Below are positions 10,079-22,418 of a DNA stretch of 64,000 bases, piece after piece. This stretch comes from Diaporthe sp. PMI_573 (Eukaryota; Ascomycota; Sordariomycetes; Diaporthales; Diaporthaceae), in contig JAJTUP010000007.1 of assembly GCA_021399435.1 (NCBI GenBank), positions 372,001-436,000 on the forward strand, written 5' to 3'. The stretch's first letter is position 1. The number at the start of each line of letters is the position of its first letter. The translations under genes and the position numbers were made by a program. The notes under the pieces were generated by a model. That model saw nothing but the letters and a program-made list of their open reading frames with translations, made no database searches and was not told where the DNA came from.

Positions 10079-12891
10079 ATGTCAGACAGCAGCAGAAGCC
10101 GTGCCGTCACCAAGGCTCGTCGCCATATCACTACTGCTTGTCACCCTTGTCGTGAGGACAAGATTAAGGTACCTCCAGCCTCCGCTCAGATGGTCCCTGG
10201 AATCTGGTGCACCAGTAAACTCCATAGACCACTATCTAACCGCATTTTGTCCGCAGTGTGATGGAGCCGTTCCAGAATGTCGGCAATGTTCCGTGAAGAA
10301 TCGGAAATGCACATATGCTGGTGTTGACCGGAGGAAGTAGGCACGCCCGTACCATTCACCATTCCTCGCATGACATCTCCCTGCCCCCTTGTTTGATACC
10401 CTGTACGCGTCCCCTACAGCTGGCTGCCAAAACCCTTGCTAACTAGGTCAGACTCTCGCTCCGCAAGGCTGTCGAGGCCTTCTCGCAGCGTGTGAGAGAA
10501 CTTGAGTCTTTTATTCAAGCCCATGGCCTCGGAGTCCCCCCATCGGATCCCGATGACCAGGCAACGCTGGACCAGCTATCCAGCCTATACGCCCCCGAGC
10601 CGCGCGAGCTCGATGCTGGGGATAAGAAGCACCCATCGCAACACTCCCTTTCCAAACCTCAGACGACTCCGAATGCCGACCCCGCGATTCCCACTGCCCC
10701 GACAGTGGACATGACAATCGATCCTCAGGTGCCAGGAGTCCTCGATCTCATACATATCGATTCTTGCTCGCACAATACTTCTCAAGCACCTGAGACTGCC
10801 GCCGGGGAACCCTTTGTTCTGAACACCCCAGACTTCTGCATGGGAACATTGCCTTTCAACCAAGCTTTTGACGTTGACTGGGTCTGGAATCACTCGATGG
10901 TGGACTATTTAGAGAACGACATTGATCTTGATGGTCTCCAAGCACCGGATCACCGAGTACTTGATCTCTTGTCAGAGTCAGCTCCTCGGTCCAGTCCTTC
11001 CGACCCGTCTCCACCAACACTACTCATCGATGAGGAATCAACCGATGATGAAGACCAGTCCGTGGTCACAAATGAGCTCTCGCATCGGTTGGGATCGCTC
11101 TTGATGACGGAAAATGGAGAGAGGCATTTCTACGGTGCGACATCCAACCTCAATCTGGCAAGAGGCGGAAATGTGCCGGTCCTGTACGCCAACCGCTCTG
11201 ACAAGGGGAAAAAGGCGCAGGCCCGCTTAGAGGCCGCTGGTATTGATGAGGAGATCAGCCGGGAACTCGAAGAACGTCTCATTCACCTCTTCTTCACCTG
11301 GCACAATTCAAGTCTGTACATTGTTGACCAGGCAATATTCACCAAAGCCCGCCAAGACTTTGAGCAAGGGAAACAGAGCACCTTGTTCTACTCACCTTTC
11401 CTCATGAATGCAATGTGCGATCACCCAATCGACTCCTTAGACGGAAGCTGACTGGAGCTCAGGTGTGCCGTTGGTGCTGCCTTCGAGACGAACAAATACC
11501 CGGCCTTGCCTTTTCCACTTGCAGAATTCTTTGCCAACCGCGCCACCACTCTCCTTGACCTGGAGTTGCAGCATCCACGAATATCCACTGTTCAGGCTCT
11601 AACAATACTGAGCACTCACGAGGCGTCATGCACACGAGACACCCAAGGGTGGCTCTTCAGCGGTTAGGAACTGGTGCCCGTTCCCCGTTTGTCAGTCTAG
11701 CAACCAATGGCTGACGGTTCTGTGACTATTAAGGGATGGCCATGCGGCTCGCAATAGACTTTGGTCTACATGTCAGCACCAAGGCGTATGTCGAGGCTGG
11801 GTCGATGTCCGTGGAGGAAGCGAGAGGTCGGAGCGTCGCTTTCTGGGGCTCCTTCGCTACGGACCAGTCAGTTATCCCCGGCCCGAAGAATATGTTGTAG
11901 AATCATGGCTTATACATCCTCCAAGCATGTGGGGTCTGTACCTCGGAAGACCGCTGCACAATATCTCCCAAGCTATCACTGTTGAGACGCCAATGGCCTT
12001 CTCAGTCCACCTAGATCAAGACCGGCCAGAATGCTTTCGCCATCGTGGTAATGACCAACAAATTGGAATTCTGGATCATCAGGAGCGTTTCGTCGAGCAT
12101 TGGGTCCAGCTCCCAAGGATCATGTCGCCTCTTGAAGGCTGTCTGTGAGTTTCATTGCCTCTGGCTTTCCCCTTTGCACTGTTGACCTTGATAGGTATTT
12201 TCAAGTGGACGCATCCAAGATTGATCTAGTCAAGCTAGGAGAGCGCACTTTGGCGCACCTGCTCTCTTGGAGGCAAAACCTTCCTCAGGAGCTCGAAGTG
12301 GATCTCGGCGATCCTGAGCCGGCTAAATGTCCACCCCACGTCCTCATCTTACAGTAAGGTTACAGTCTGTCAATCCACGGTGTGAACGATTTTTAACAAA
12401 GGAGTAGCATGCTCTACGAATACCTCATCATACTCCTACACCGTCCCTTCGTTGCTAAACGTTACATCCAACCACGCCCGTTAGTCGGCAAGGGTCCTGA
12501 GCATGCCCGCGAAATGTGTGTGAATTCAGCATCCCGTATATCGACTCTCCTTTCCTGGTACGAAGGACAGCATTCCCTCCGCCAGGTCAATATCCTCGTG
12601 GTCCAGATCACATTCAGCGCCGCGCTCGTCTTAGTCTACGCTACCGTATCAGAGAGGGACATTGAGAACCACCGCCGGTTGACGGGCCATCTTGAAATGT
12701 GCTGTCGTACGCTGGCTGAGCTTGGCAATGTCTTCAACAATGCAGCCCGCACGCTTGACGTCCTTCTTCACGTCAAGAGGACATGGCAGGCTCGCCTGGT
12801 TGTAGCGTCGGCAGGTTCCAAGCGTCGTGCCCCCTCCGCGGCTGGATCGCCCACTAAACGCCGCACCATGTTGGATGTAACCCGCGCCTGA
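10079..12891 (+). CDS. Zn2Cys6 transcription factor with fungal-specific middle homology region
   Basis: Nuclear regulator, predicted 775 residues from eight exons: 10079-10168, 10257-10336, 10452-11414, 11463-11662, 11734-11866, 11926-12144, 12195-12353 and 12408-12891. All phases agree. The first junction completes a canonical binuclear zinc cluster, Cys21-X2-Cys24-X6-Cys31-X6-Cys38-X2-Cys41-X6-Cys48. A basic linker and a short helix (KAVEAFSQRVRELESFI) follow. The middle region shows the usual fungal_trans signatures: FLMNAMCAVGAAF, DTQGWLFSGMAMRLAIDFGLH, VAFWGSFATDHMWGLYLGRP and YEYLIILLHRPF. The basic C-terminus (SKRRAPSAAGSPTKRR) looks like a nuclear signal. It sits inside the polyol block and may control it. 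No lesion seen. Confidence 0.87.
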
Positions 12892-13017
12892 TGATCCATC
12901 TCTTGCGCGGTCTCAGCTAGACCGTGGATTGTGGCATTCCAATCGTTACTGGGGGGGCAATTTCAGTGCGTGAAGTGGGATGACGGATGAACCGACTCGA
13001 AAGCCTTACAGCGAACT

Positions 13018-14407
13018 TCAATTTTGAACAACCACCTTGACAACCAACGCCCCAGTATAATCACTTGTCCGCCCAGCCATGGAGAATGCCTCTGGGACAC
13101 TCGAGAGGCTGTTGAAAGAATGAGTAACAAGAGTCCTGAGATCTGGCACTGACTTATCCTCAATGGATTTCTCCATGATCTCCAGTCCGCGAGGATAACA
13201 ATTAGCATACCGCCACACCCCAACGAGGTCTACCTCACGCAACGCTGCAGCCGATATAGGCAATGTCTGAATCGGTGTGCCCATTCCGACAAGCAGAACC
13301 TTGCCGCCGCCTCGTGTCGCCTGTCATTTGAAATCAGCATGGATAGGTGAAGGTAGATTCTTGTTCGAGGCGTATGCTCCTCCTGCATGGCTTACATAAA
13401 TGGCTGTTCTCACACAAGCCTCTGCACCAGTGCATTCAAAGGTCCTTGAGAACTTCTCGCCCTTGTTCTTGCACACCATGGTTGCAGCATCTTCTTTAGC
13501 GCAAGCCAGGCCGCTGTCAACGCTACTTGGCTTCCTGGGGACCAGCTCCACTGTCTCATCGGCGAACTCATTCCGCAGTGCGAAGGCAAGGCGATTCGAA
13601 GCGATGTCAGCCATGACAACTCGACTGTACCCTGAGAATTTAGCTACCGCCGCGCAGAGGAGGCCGACTGCACCAGCCCCAATCACGAGGCACGTCGCCC
13701 CTGGCTTTGCATCCGCTTTGCGGACAGAGTGGATCGCGACCGCAAGGGGCTCCAGTAGCGCTCCGTCGACATAGGAGAGCGTGTTAGGTAGCCTTCAAAA
13801 TTCCTCGTCATTCAGCATCGTCTTCCAAAGTTGTTGCCCGCGGTCGCAAGAATAGTCAGAAAGCAAGAGGCAGGGGCAGGACTCACTTGTGAACCCATTT
13901 TGCCGGGTGGTTGAATCTCTCCCGAAGGGAGCCCTGATAGTGTGGAAACGCGGTTGCGCTGCTGCGAAATCGCATCTTCTCGCAGACGTTGTAGTCCCCA
14001 TCCAGGCACACCTCACACTCGTCGCAGGGCACTCCCGCCTCCACGGCTACTCTGTCTCCCACTTTCAGCCCATATTTTGACTGAACGTCCGAGCCGACGG
14101 CGACCACCAAGCCGGCCGTCTCGTGACCCTGCGAGAGCGGCTCCTTGATCTGGATGTCTCCGTTGCGGAAGTATGTGTAGTAGTGAAGATCAGACCCGCA
14201 CAGAGTTGTCGCTTTCATCGCAATCTGCACTTCCTCCCCTTTCGGGGCGCTGATTGGCTCGGAAACCTGACGGAGAGAACAACAGCTGTTAGCACAGAAT
14301 TACTTGTCATTTGGACATCATTCTACACGAACCAGGCGCAAATCTTTTGGGCCATAGAGGACCTGAGCCTGAATGCTGTCAGGCAGTGGTGCTGAGACGC
14401 TCCCCAT
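13018..14407 (-). CDS. Zinc-dependent polyol dehydrogenase (sorbitol/xylitol/L-arabinitol dehydrogenase family, MDR)
   Basis: NAD(P)-dependent medium-chain dehydrogenase that oxidises polyols to ketoses. Four exons, 14407-14327, 14266-13887, 13792-13396 and 13320-13018, give 386 residues in phase. Catalytic-zinc ligands are visible as Cys50 in CGSDLHYY and the GHETAG histidine-glutamate pair. The structural-zinc cysteines lie in PCDECEVCLDGDYNVC, and the cofactor motif is GAGAVG. ALREVDLVGVWRYANCYP in the last exon is typical of fungal sorbitol/xylitol dehydrogenases. It ends 126 bp from the convergent regulator and starts opposite a flavin monooxygenase. Together with the SDR and the sugar porter it supports a polyol-catabolic block. 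Confidence 0.87.
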
Positions 14408-14863
14408 CTTGTGATAAGATAAAATTGATCTTGGCCGATTAGTCCTGCCCGGCAGCGAGCTTTCAGAATCAAACACAGCCGTAACACTTGTTGGCTTTTG
14501 ACGTGTTGTCGATGGTAGCCGCTTTTGGCCTCGCGTGATATTGCCATTTCCCAGTAGTGCGTGTCAGCTCGGTTTTCAGAATCCGACGACACCGCTAACG
14601 GTCGGCCGCACACGGAGCTGACTTCCGGGGAGGCATGACTTCATCGTAATTCCACGCAACGAGGAGCAATTATCAAAGTCCCGATGAGTACCATTCGGGA
14701 TATCATTGACATCGGGATTGAGTTGCGGCGTGGGAATGTATCGAGTTCAACTCTGAAATAACCTTGGACCCAGACACTGTTCTCTTCTCCCGGGGTCCAG
14801 AAAGAATTGCGTTGCCTATGCGAATCCTTCCTTCTTCGTTCTTGACCAGGCCATCGGACAACA
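14408..14863. promoter_or_regulatory. Divergent promoter region, polyol dehydrogenase / flavin monooxygenase
   Basis: This 456-bp gap between divergent starts must hold both promoters. I found no strong palindrome and no copy of the 46-kb-type CGG palindrome. Confidence 0.35.
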
Positions 14864-16754
14864 ATGGTTCTCGATGCTATCATAATCGGCGCCGGGCCTT
14901 CGGGCATTGCAATGGCGCACAAATTGAAACATGAACTTGGTTTCGAGGACTTCACGATATATGAGAAGTTAGACGGCGTTGGGGGAACATGGAGGTCAAA
15001 CACATATCCAGGCTGGTAAGCTCTTGTGCCCGCGTTTCAGTTTGCCGTACCGAGGAGCTGACAACCTCGAAGTGGATGCGACGTGCATTCTCAGCTATAC
15101 TCCTTCAGCTTCAACCTCAATCCGAACTGGTCTAAGGAGCTCGCCGAACAGGCAGAAATCTTGCAATACATTGAAGACACTGTCGACAAATTCCACCTGA
15201 GACCGCATGTCAATACTTCCGTTGAATGCGTGGGTGCCGTCTGGGACTCCGCCGCCGCACAGTGGAGAGTGCAGCTCAAAGACCTCAAGACTGGTATCGC
15301 ATTCGCACGGCGAGCCACAGTGTTCGTCAGTGCTGTCGGCGGAATCTCGTTCCCGCGAGATGTGAGTTTCATGGAAGCTGAAGATGACCTCGGAGTCAAA
15401 TCAACTGACCACGGCTCGTAGGTTCATTTCGAGGGCATGGAAGATTTCAAGGGGCCGATGTTCCACACTGCCCGATGGCGCCACGATGTGGATTACACCG
15501 GCAAGCGCTTGGTAAGTTCTGGGAACGATCGCTTATCATCGCCGCCAAATAACACTTTTCTGACTACAATTCACTCAGGCTGTCATTGGCAACGGCTGCA
15601 GCGCAGTTCAAGTCATCCCCTCGATTGCCAAACGCGCGACCTCAGTTAAACAGTACGCGCGAAGCCCTCAGTGGTACCACGAGCGGCCGAACCACCGATT
15701 CAACACCCTGGAGAAGGCTGCATTTCGTTATGTCCCTTTTCTGATGCGCCTGCTGCGATGGAATATCTTCTGGGCCATTGACAGGCAATCCTATGCCTAC
15801 CGGGGCTCCGAGGAGGGCATCAAGCAGCGGCTAAAGGAAGAACAACATGCGAGGGAGTACATCTATACAAAGGCCCCACAGAAGTATCACGAAATCTTGG
15901 TTCCCGACTTTGAATTGGGATGCAAAAGAAAGATCGCAGACCCCGATTATCTGGAATCCCTTCATCGCCCCAACATTGAGCTCATCCCCGAGGGCTTACA
16001 AAAAATCACGGCAGACGGCATCGTAAGCTCCTCTGGCAGAGTAGATGAGTATGATATCATTGTCCTCGCTACTGGGTTCAAAGTCTCGCAGTTCCTCACT
16101 CCAATGCACATTGTCGGGGCCGATGGCAACTCGCTTGACCAACAATGGAGGGAGTGCCGTGGAGCCCAAGCGTATCTGGGCACCTTTGTGCACAACTTTC
16201 CCAATCTCGCTATTCTGTAAGGTACACAATCCGCTCAATTCGGCATTCTGTTGACCGTTTCTGCTGCCAGGTTCGGTCCCAACGTCTTCCCAGCCAATAA
16301 CTCAGCACTGTACGCCTGCGAGACCCAGGTCGCTTACGCAGCAAAGGCGTTGTTCGAGCCATTGTTGGACGGCCGCGCCTCCGTCATTGAGGTAAAAGAG
16401 GCGGTCGAGAACCGCAAGACCAACGAGATCCAGCACAGGCTGCGTGGAAGCGTCTTCTCTGGAAATTGTTCCAACTGGTATATTGGCGAATTTGGCCGGA
16501 ATGCTGCATCGTGGCCAGGCTTGGCCATTGAGTTCCAACTGGCGACGCTCTTCCCTGATTGGAATGCTTTCGTCGTGAAGGGAGGCAGCAGGCTTTGGTA
16601 CCTTAACTACCTGAGAAGATGGGTTCTTGGCCACAAAACCACATGTATTACAAGTATCGTCATGGCCGTCGCATTTATCGGAAATGTGACACACCTCGCT
16701 TTGACCGAGGGCTTTATGAGGCGCATTGAGAGGGCAACTCGGGCAATTCTGTAA
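14864..16754 (+). CDS. Flavin-dependent Baeyer-Villiger-type monooxygenase
   Basis: NADPH- and FAD-dependent enzyme that inserts oxygen beside a ketone. Exons 14864-15015, 15073-15361, 15422-15511, 15579-16216 and 16271-16754 join in phase to 550 residues. The FAD motif GAGPSG is at residues 9-14. The fingerprint FxGxxxHxxxW is complete as [11 protein letters not shown], and the NADPH motif reads [27 protein letters not shown] is restored by the first splice, which uses a CTCGAAG acceptor. A hydrophobic stretch near the C-terminus ([18 protein letters not shown]) suggests a membrane anchor, common in fungal relatives. It diverges from the polyol dehydrogenase. Substrate unknown; it may be unrelated to the polyol genes. 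Confidence 0.87.
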
Positions 16755-17377
16755 GCTTGTTGATGTCGGATCTAGTTCGAAGACTACACTATCAAATCTT
16801 GCTTTCATCCAATATACGTATGGATTAGTACTACTTTCAAATAAACTCGGACATGTTTTATGCAATGCACCGACAAATCCATGTCTGCTTACCTTGAACT
16901 GAGATTCGTCCAGTTGTGTTTCTTGCAGGCCAAGATTCGGATAAGGGACTTCTCATATGATCTGCAAGATTCACAAGTCCTTCCACAACGCCGTAAATCA
17001 TTAATTATGAACTGGACCGAAAACTTGCAGTTTCGGGCTTCGCGACCCTTGTGTGCCATAACGTACGGTCCTGTGCACCATCATATGGACTTGATCCGAT
17101 TCAGAGCCCAAAGCTGTCATCTGAGGATGTTCGCCATGTCCGATTTGGACTTGGCAGTGTGCTTGGTCAATGACTTTTGGTATATACTGGACTAACATAC
17201 AATTGGAACTGTGCAAACGAACGTCTCTTTGTATATGGAGTGGTAAAGCCTACGTACATCTGATTCCGTAACGATAACTTACAAACCAGGCATTCTAACA
17301 CATTGTGCGGTCAGCGCACTACTTCCACGCGGGCCTGCCCAGGCGCTGCCAAGGATTCATTGTCGCGAGTGGGATAG
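16755..17377. other. Intergenic, no gene seen
   Basis: 3' flanks of two convergent genes. A 111-codon reading frame at 16860-17195 has no motif or splice partner and is not accepted as a gene. Confidence 0.4.
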
Positions 17378-18056
17378 CTATTTAGTCTTTGCCTTCAACA
17401 ACATCAAGATGTAATCAATCTCATCCTCATCAGCCAGGAACTCAAAATATCTCCCTTGGAACTCTGCCATATCGTCAAGGGTGGTGGATTTTTCTGCCAT
17501 GCAGTAGAACCGGGAGTATCTTCCCACAGTGACAACACCATACAGCGGCTCGCCCTTGTCCGCGCCTCCGGATGCCTTGGAGAGTTTCATGTAGTTTTCC
17601 AGCTGTGCGTGGGCTTTTTTTCCAGTTGGAACTCCGACCCTCAAACTTGACCCTCTTGTCTTCGATAAATATGATCTTCTGGAAGGCGTCATTTCTGACC
17701 GTCTTAATTATTAGATCTGCAGTTTCGCCTTCTTCGTCGACCACTCGCTGCTGAACCGCAATAGAATAGTCGTCGTCGGATCGATCGTCATTAGCAAAGT
17801 AGCGCCTGAGAATGTACGTCCAGATTTCATCCACGTTCGCCTCGACGGAGTTCTTGTTGAGACCTTTATAAAGGTCTTGGAAGCCGACTTTGTGTGAATA
17901 CTGGCAGGAAACGAGACAGATCAGCAACCGCCTTACAGTTTTAATCCGATTCTAAACAAGAATAAGCAGAACTTCTAATTAGGAATCAAAGACCTTAGGC
18001 CCTTTAAGGGTTCCGCCTGCGGAGGAGGGCTCCGGCTTTTCGTGGGATGAAGGCAT
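17378..18056 (-). pseudogene. PD-(D/E)XK nuclease-like hypothetical protein with a frameshift at an A7 run
   Basis: Two overlapping frames on the minus strand make one protein. The upstream part (to about 17620) contains ADLIIKTVRN and then IIFIEDKRVKFEG, which resembles the D...ExK core of PD-(D/E)XK nucleases. The downstream part starts AHAQLENYMKLS and continues LYGVVTVGRYSRFYCM to a stop at 17378. The frames meet at seven A (T at 17616-17622 on the plus strand), where losing one base or gaining two would join them. An upstream exon 18056-17994 is possible but needs a weak GTCTTT donor. Function unknown; the nuclease fold is inferred from motif pattern only. A homopolymer assembly error is as likely as a true mutation. 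Confidence 0.5.
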
Positions 18057-19421
18057 GGTTACGCAGATTTCAAACTCGTGTGTGAAGTGTGATGTGTGTA
18101 AAATGAGACTTTTAAGTAGATTGTGTGAAGCACGATGGCAAGGATTCCAAAGATTCTAGATCACCATGCGACTGTGCGAGTATAAATAATAAGTGTGTTT
18201 ACACCAAGTTCACAACGGCTGCTGCTGAAATGGCCACATCTACTCACAGCGACAAAGGTCCATGTGTCTAGCCAACAGATCCTGAGACCCTTTCTTTGCT
18301 ACTGATCAACGTCTTCTCCCAATTGATTCAGTCACAAAGGCGTCCAGGAATGGTCTGGTTACAACAGTGATGCCCAAACAAGTGCGTTTTAGAACTAACA
18401 ACAAGGTCAAATCGGTCTCGGCCGTGGATATGTTTCACCAACAGATAATTGTCCGTGCAAGCCTTGGTCAGAGTCCAACGTGCGGATAAACCTGAAGTCC
18501 CCATTCTTCATGCCAGGATGAACTTTTGGTGTTAAATCGTCCCCTAATGCTGTCTTACTTTCATAGTCAAGTCTGTTCCTGTTGGCCAAGGTGAACGCTG
18601 CTTTTTACAAACACCACTCTTTCTGGATATACAATCAATGAGTGGTACCACAGCACAGCTGGTCGCACGCCAGGCTACCATCTGCGTTGGCTCAGCCGAG
18701 GGCATAGGTTTGAATCCCGCCAGTAATTACCTTTTTACATTCCTCTTTCTCAGCCCTCTTAACTTTTGTTGGCAACCTTTAGACTTGTTAGTCAAAATAG
18801 GTTCCTACTACTGACTAACCCTCTTATTAAAAAGCTAATGATACTAGGTTGTTATATTACTCGAAGTCTTTTTATTATATAGCGTGTTCTATGAGATATT
18901 TATACATAAGTTCCAATACCTAAGTACTAGCTGTTTATCTACATGATAAGGAAATAGCCCTAATAGACATATATATCCTATCCATTTCTTACTGCCGACA
19001 ACGGCGATATATAAAAAACGGCCATATATATCGCCGTAAGTGAATTCGAACAATATGCAATTGGGAAGACCACCTGACGGTTCCACAGGCCTAAGGGCAG
19101 GCATCCAGGGTCGAAGGTCCCTCCTTAATTAAATGTCGATTTTGCGTTGAGTCACTTCGTCGTGCCATTTGATTTATTAGCCGAAACTTCTTTCAATGCA
19201 TGCGGTCTTCCTATCCGGCTTGCCAGATGCATCTGTGTTTCGAGTTGGGCGGTGGCCCGAGGAACAAAGCTCGCCGGTTCCGCTGGGCGGCCTTATGCAA
19301 CAAAGGACCTCCCCTCAAAGAGTCAACTGCAAAAGACATTCAAGTCACGATCTAATTCCCAGAGGGACAAAGTTTATCTCTGGAACCCTCCTACTTCCCA
19401 TCCCATGCCCCGCCAAACATC
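18057..19421. other. AT-rich intergenic stretch with a hairpin and a tRNA-like scrap
   Basis: About 1.4 kb without a supported gene. The part from about 18,780 to 19,020 is notably AT-rich. A 13-bp inverted repeat lies at 19001-19037. At 18688-18717 there are A-box-like and B-box-like stretches, but only 7 bases lie between them, so no tRNA is called. Confidence 0.4.
19001..19037. repeat. 13-bp perfect inverted repeat (hairpin)
   Basis: ACGGCGATATATA at 19001-19013 is exactly complementary to TATATATCGCCGT at 19025-19037, with an 11-base spacer. It lies at the edge of an AT-rich tract, which fits the end of a decayed mobile element. No target-site duplication was identified. Confidence 0.5.
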
Positions 19422-21837
19422 ATGAGTCCGATCACGTCTTCTTGTAATCTGTGCGGTTTTACCATACGGCCTGCCCATCCTAAGAAAAAGCCCATTTCTT
19501 GGTTGAGCGAGTTCAGAGCAGGCAAGTTCTTACCTCTAGGATTTCAGTGGAAAGTTGTCTGACAACCGGAGGAACAGTGGTTTCTTCCTTGGGAGGGAAT
19601 GTTACGTTGACAGGCGTGGGTCTTTTTGTTGATGTCGATGAGGGCTCCTTCGTCCCACCCCCTGAAGCGGATACCCGTTGGAACAGCATTGGCTACAGAC
19701 AGGAACAAAGCCAGGAACTTGGTGTTAGAGACCGGTTCGAAAATAGCCTTTATGGCTTCGTATTTCACGAAAGTTGCTGGTCTGTGTTGGAGAGAGTCTT
19801 CTACCCCGACCCTGTCCCCTTGGACCGTCTGTACGAACTCTGCTTGTCGATACCGAAGCGATTCATAGATTGCGCCACCTGGGGACACGACTATGGCGGC
19901 CTTTACTATTGGGGAGAAAAGCCCTACTATCCTTGGGATGTTTTCGAGGATCCTTGGGTTTACGAAATGGATGATCTCGAGGACACCGAGTCTGGTGACT
20001 CTGAAGCCGAAAGAGAGTGGGTGGAACGCTATGGCCCCGCGCCAACTCGAGAAGATGATTCTGATGATTCTGAACTGAATGAACCAACTCTCCGCATATC
20101 AACTGTTACCAGCGACCCCTTTGTCTTGAATGAGGCCCTCGTGATTCTTCAAGAACAGCCACAGTCGCCACCAGTGAGGCCCGAGTCCTTCTCATTGTCA
20201 CGTGGCACGGTCGACCGGTTCTCACGGCTGCCCCAAGAGCTTCGCTTTGAGATTGCCAGGCATCTGCCTACCACGGACTTCCTGACTGGACGCCTGGCCT
20301 TACGCGGCCTATGGGACATATTCGATAGTCAGCAGTTCTGGTCCACGAGGTTCCTAAGACACGGAGCAGAGCGATCTTGGTTTTTTGAGGCACAGCATCT
20401 GCCTGGCAGTAGACGTGACTGGCGTTTTCTGTACAAGCAAACATCCGATGCCCAAGCCTCACACTCGGGCGGGATGCGAAACAGGAGACGAGTCTGGGAG
20501 ATGGCGCTTCGCCTCCATGGTGTCTTTTCCCTGAAACCGCTGATTAAAACGACTTCGTTTGAAGACAAAACAAATGATGGGAATGTTGAATGGATAGCCG
20601 CGCAAGCTGACATCTGCAACCCACCTCCCGAACGGCCACACTGTTTGTTCATGCGCGGCTGTCGTGTATTGCACCGACAACAAGTGCGACCGATTTCACC
20701 TGGGCAGAATATAAGAATCGCGCTGTCATTCATTCAGGTCGGCGAGCAATCCTATCTCTCAGGCCTGAGGCTGGACTATGGAGACGGGGACGGTGCCCAA
20801 GTCGGCTATAGAGCCCCGACCGAGCAGATTGTCGAACTTGGTTCGGACATTTGGTCTGGCATCAGGCTCGCAATCGGCCCAAGAGGAGTACAAGGCCTTC
20901 AATTTGTGAGCGATGGTGGTAGTAATTGTTCAGCATGGTATGGGCGGTCAGAGGACCTGCCACAAACAGATTGCTTGGTCTCGCAAGGCCCTATAGTCGC
21001 ATTGGAGTTCGGACTGGATGTATGTCTTATTCGAAGAAATGACCTTTATCTCGCTAACAGGCCCCCTATAGGCGTGCAAAGTTGTCAGCATTGCAGTTGC
21101 TCGACCTCGATCACTCCCCGAGACCACGATCGCAAAAGCTCCCAACCACCAGGAATACGATAGCCTTCGGCAAGCCGGACTCTGGTTTCCGGGAATCCCT
21201 CAGCCGTCTCTCTACCTGAATCAACGTTCCTTCTTATATGCACAACATTATGCTCGTGGCTTTCGACCGCTTATTTGGAATCATTTTGGGGGACCCAATG
21301 GGACCTACCTGAGACATCTCGTCGCACTTCAATTCCATTTCGATTCAAGGCTACGCGCCATCGAATTTAAATATAACGACGTCGCTGTCCCCGACAGCTG
21401 TCACTCTCTTGGCCGCCATAAATGTGATGGGCCTGCATGTTATGGCGCTCACTGTTTTAGCATTGACGGACCGGGTGGCGAGCTAATAGCGTCCATCGAT
21501 GTTGCGCTTCTCACGTCTGGTGGAGCGAAAAACCACATTGGACAAATTAGTTCGGTGCAAGACGTGAGGGTATATTTCTAACTATTCATATTTGCACCCC
21601 GTCCTGGGACTATCGGTTGCTAATTTTATACCTCAACTATGACAGATCGGAACAACTCGAGGCCGTTCTTTCCGGCTGAGGAACAAGGAAGATTTTCGTA
21701 AATTAGTTAGGGAAAAGGATGGTAGGATAATCAATAGACGAGTGGAAGTCACTGGAAGAACTATAATCACAGGGCTGTACACCCATCAGGCATGTCTTTC
21801 ACGGATAGGCCGACATACATCGAGCGTATTTGGCTGA
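19422..21837 (+). pseudogene. F-box domain protein, 5' reading frame apparently disrupted
   Basis: Member of a large family of fungal F-box proteins, presumed substrate adaptors of SCF ubiquitin ligases. The N-terminal SSCNLCGF and WLSEFRA segments start at the ATG at 19422. The conserved VTLTGVGLF continues in another frame from about 19548. The frames are separated by only 26 bases between possible GC and AG splice ends, too short for a normal intron, so an indel is likely; a 93-base GC-AG intron to 19613 is an alternative that would delete a conserved strand. The F-box itself is FSRLPQELRFEIARHLP near 20220. Downstream exons are 21072-21569 and 21646-21837, with conserved ACKVVSIAV and GLYTHQ. 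The rest reads open to the stop at 21837. Confidence 0.65.
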
Positions 21838-22418
21838 CTATAATCTGCACAACCAGTACCATGGAATGAGGTCTGACTTCGCGACGTTGGGCGTCATCAG
21901 TGAGTCCCTATGAGCCGCTCTCACGTGCATGAATGCGGGATTCTCGGCAAGAAGACATGGTGCAATTGTGTAACGAGACCGTTGAACCATGCCAGACCCA
22001 GGGTAATATTGATTAATGATCACTACTGGTCGAAGCGTTTGTCATCTTGGTTCAATCAGTGCCTCCATTGTATCATCGTTATCGAGTCTCGGGCAGTGGG
22101 TGGGAAGGGATACCGCCGTGGCGTAGAAATTGCCCGATAGCCACAGGCAATTCGCCAGTCCCTTATCACGCGCCCATCTCTGTATGCAGGATGCGTCACA
22201 ACGGTGATACCCCGCCGGCCGTTCACTCCTCCAAGCCACTGGCCCCCGCCGGCCGGGCAACAGTTGGCGGCTGATATTATTCCTAGCGTGAACCTAGACT
22301 GGTTTGGCTGACTGACTACACCACTTCGCGAAGCCGGTGCGCTCAGCGAAGCCAAGCAACACACACTCCCTCCGTCTGACAGCTTACACCACACCCTTTC
22401 GAAAAGCCAAATCCAGCC
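21838..22418. other. Intergenic, no gene seen
   Basis: Separates the F-box gene from the amidase. Small overlapping frames show no domain. The last 60 bases form a C- and A-rich leader typical of a fungal 5' UTR before the amidase ATG. Confidence 0.4.

Noticed and set aside
13272..13287. CGG-N10-CCG at the end of the polyol dehydrogenase gene as a regulator site
   Set aside because: It lies in coding sequence and its centre is not palindromic; probably chance.
18688..18717. tRNA or Pol III gene (A-box-like TGGCTCAGCCGA and B-box-like GGTTTGAATCC)
   Set aside because: The boxes are only 7 bases apart, the T-stem does not pair well and no acceptor stem is found. At best a scrap of a tRNA or SINE.
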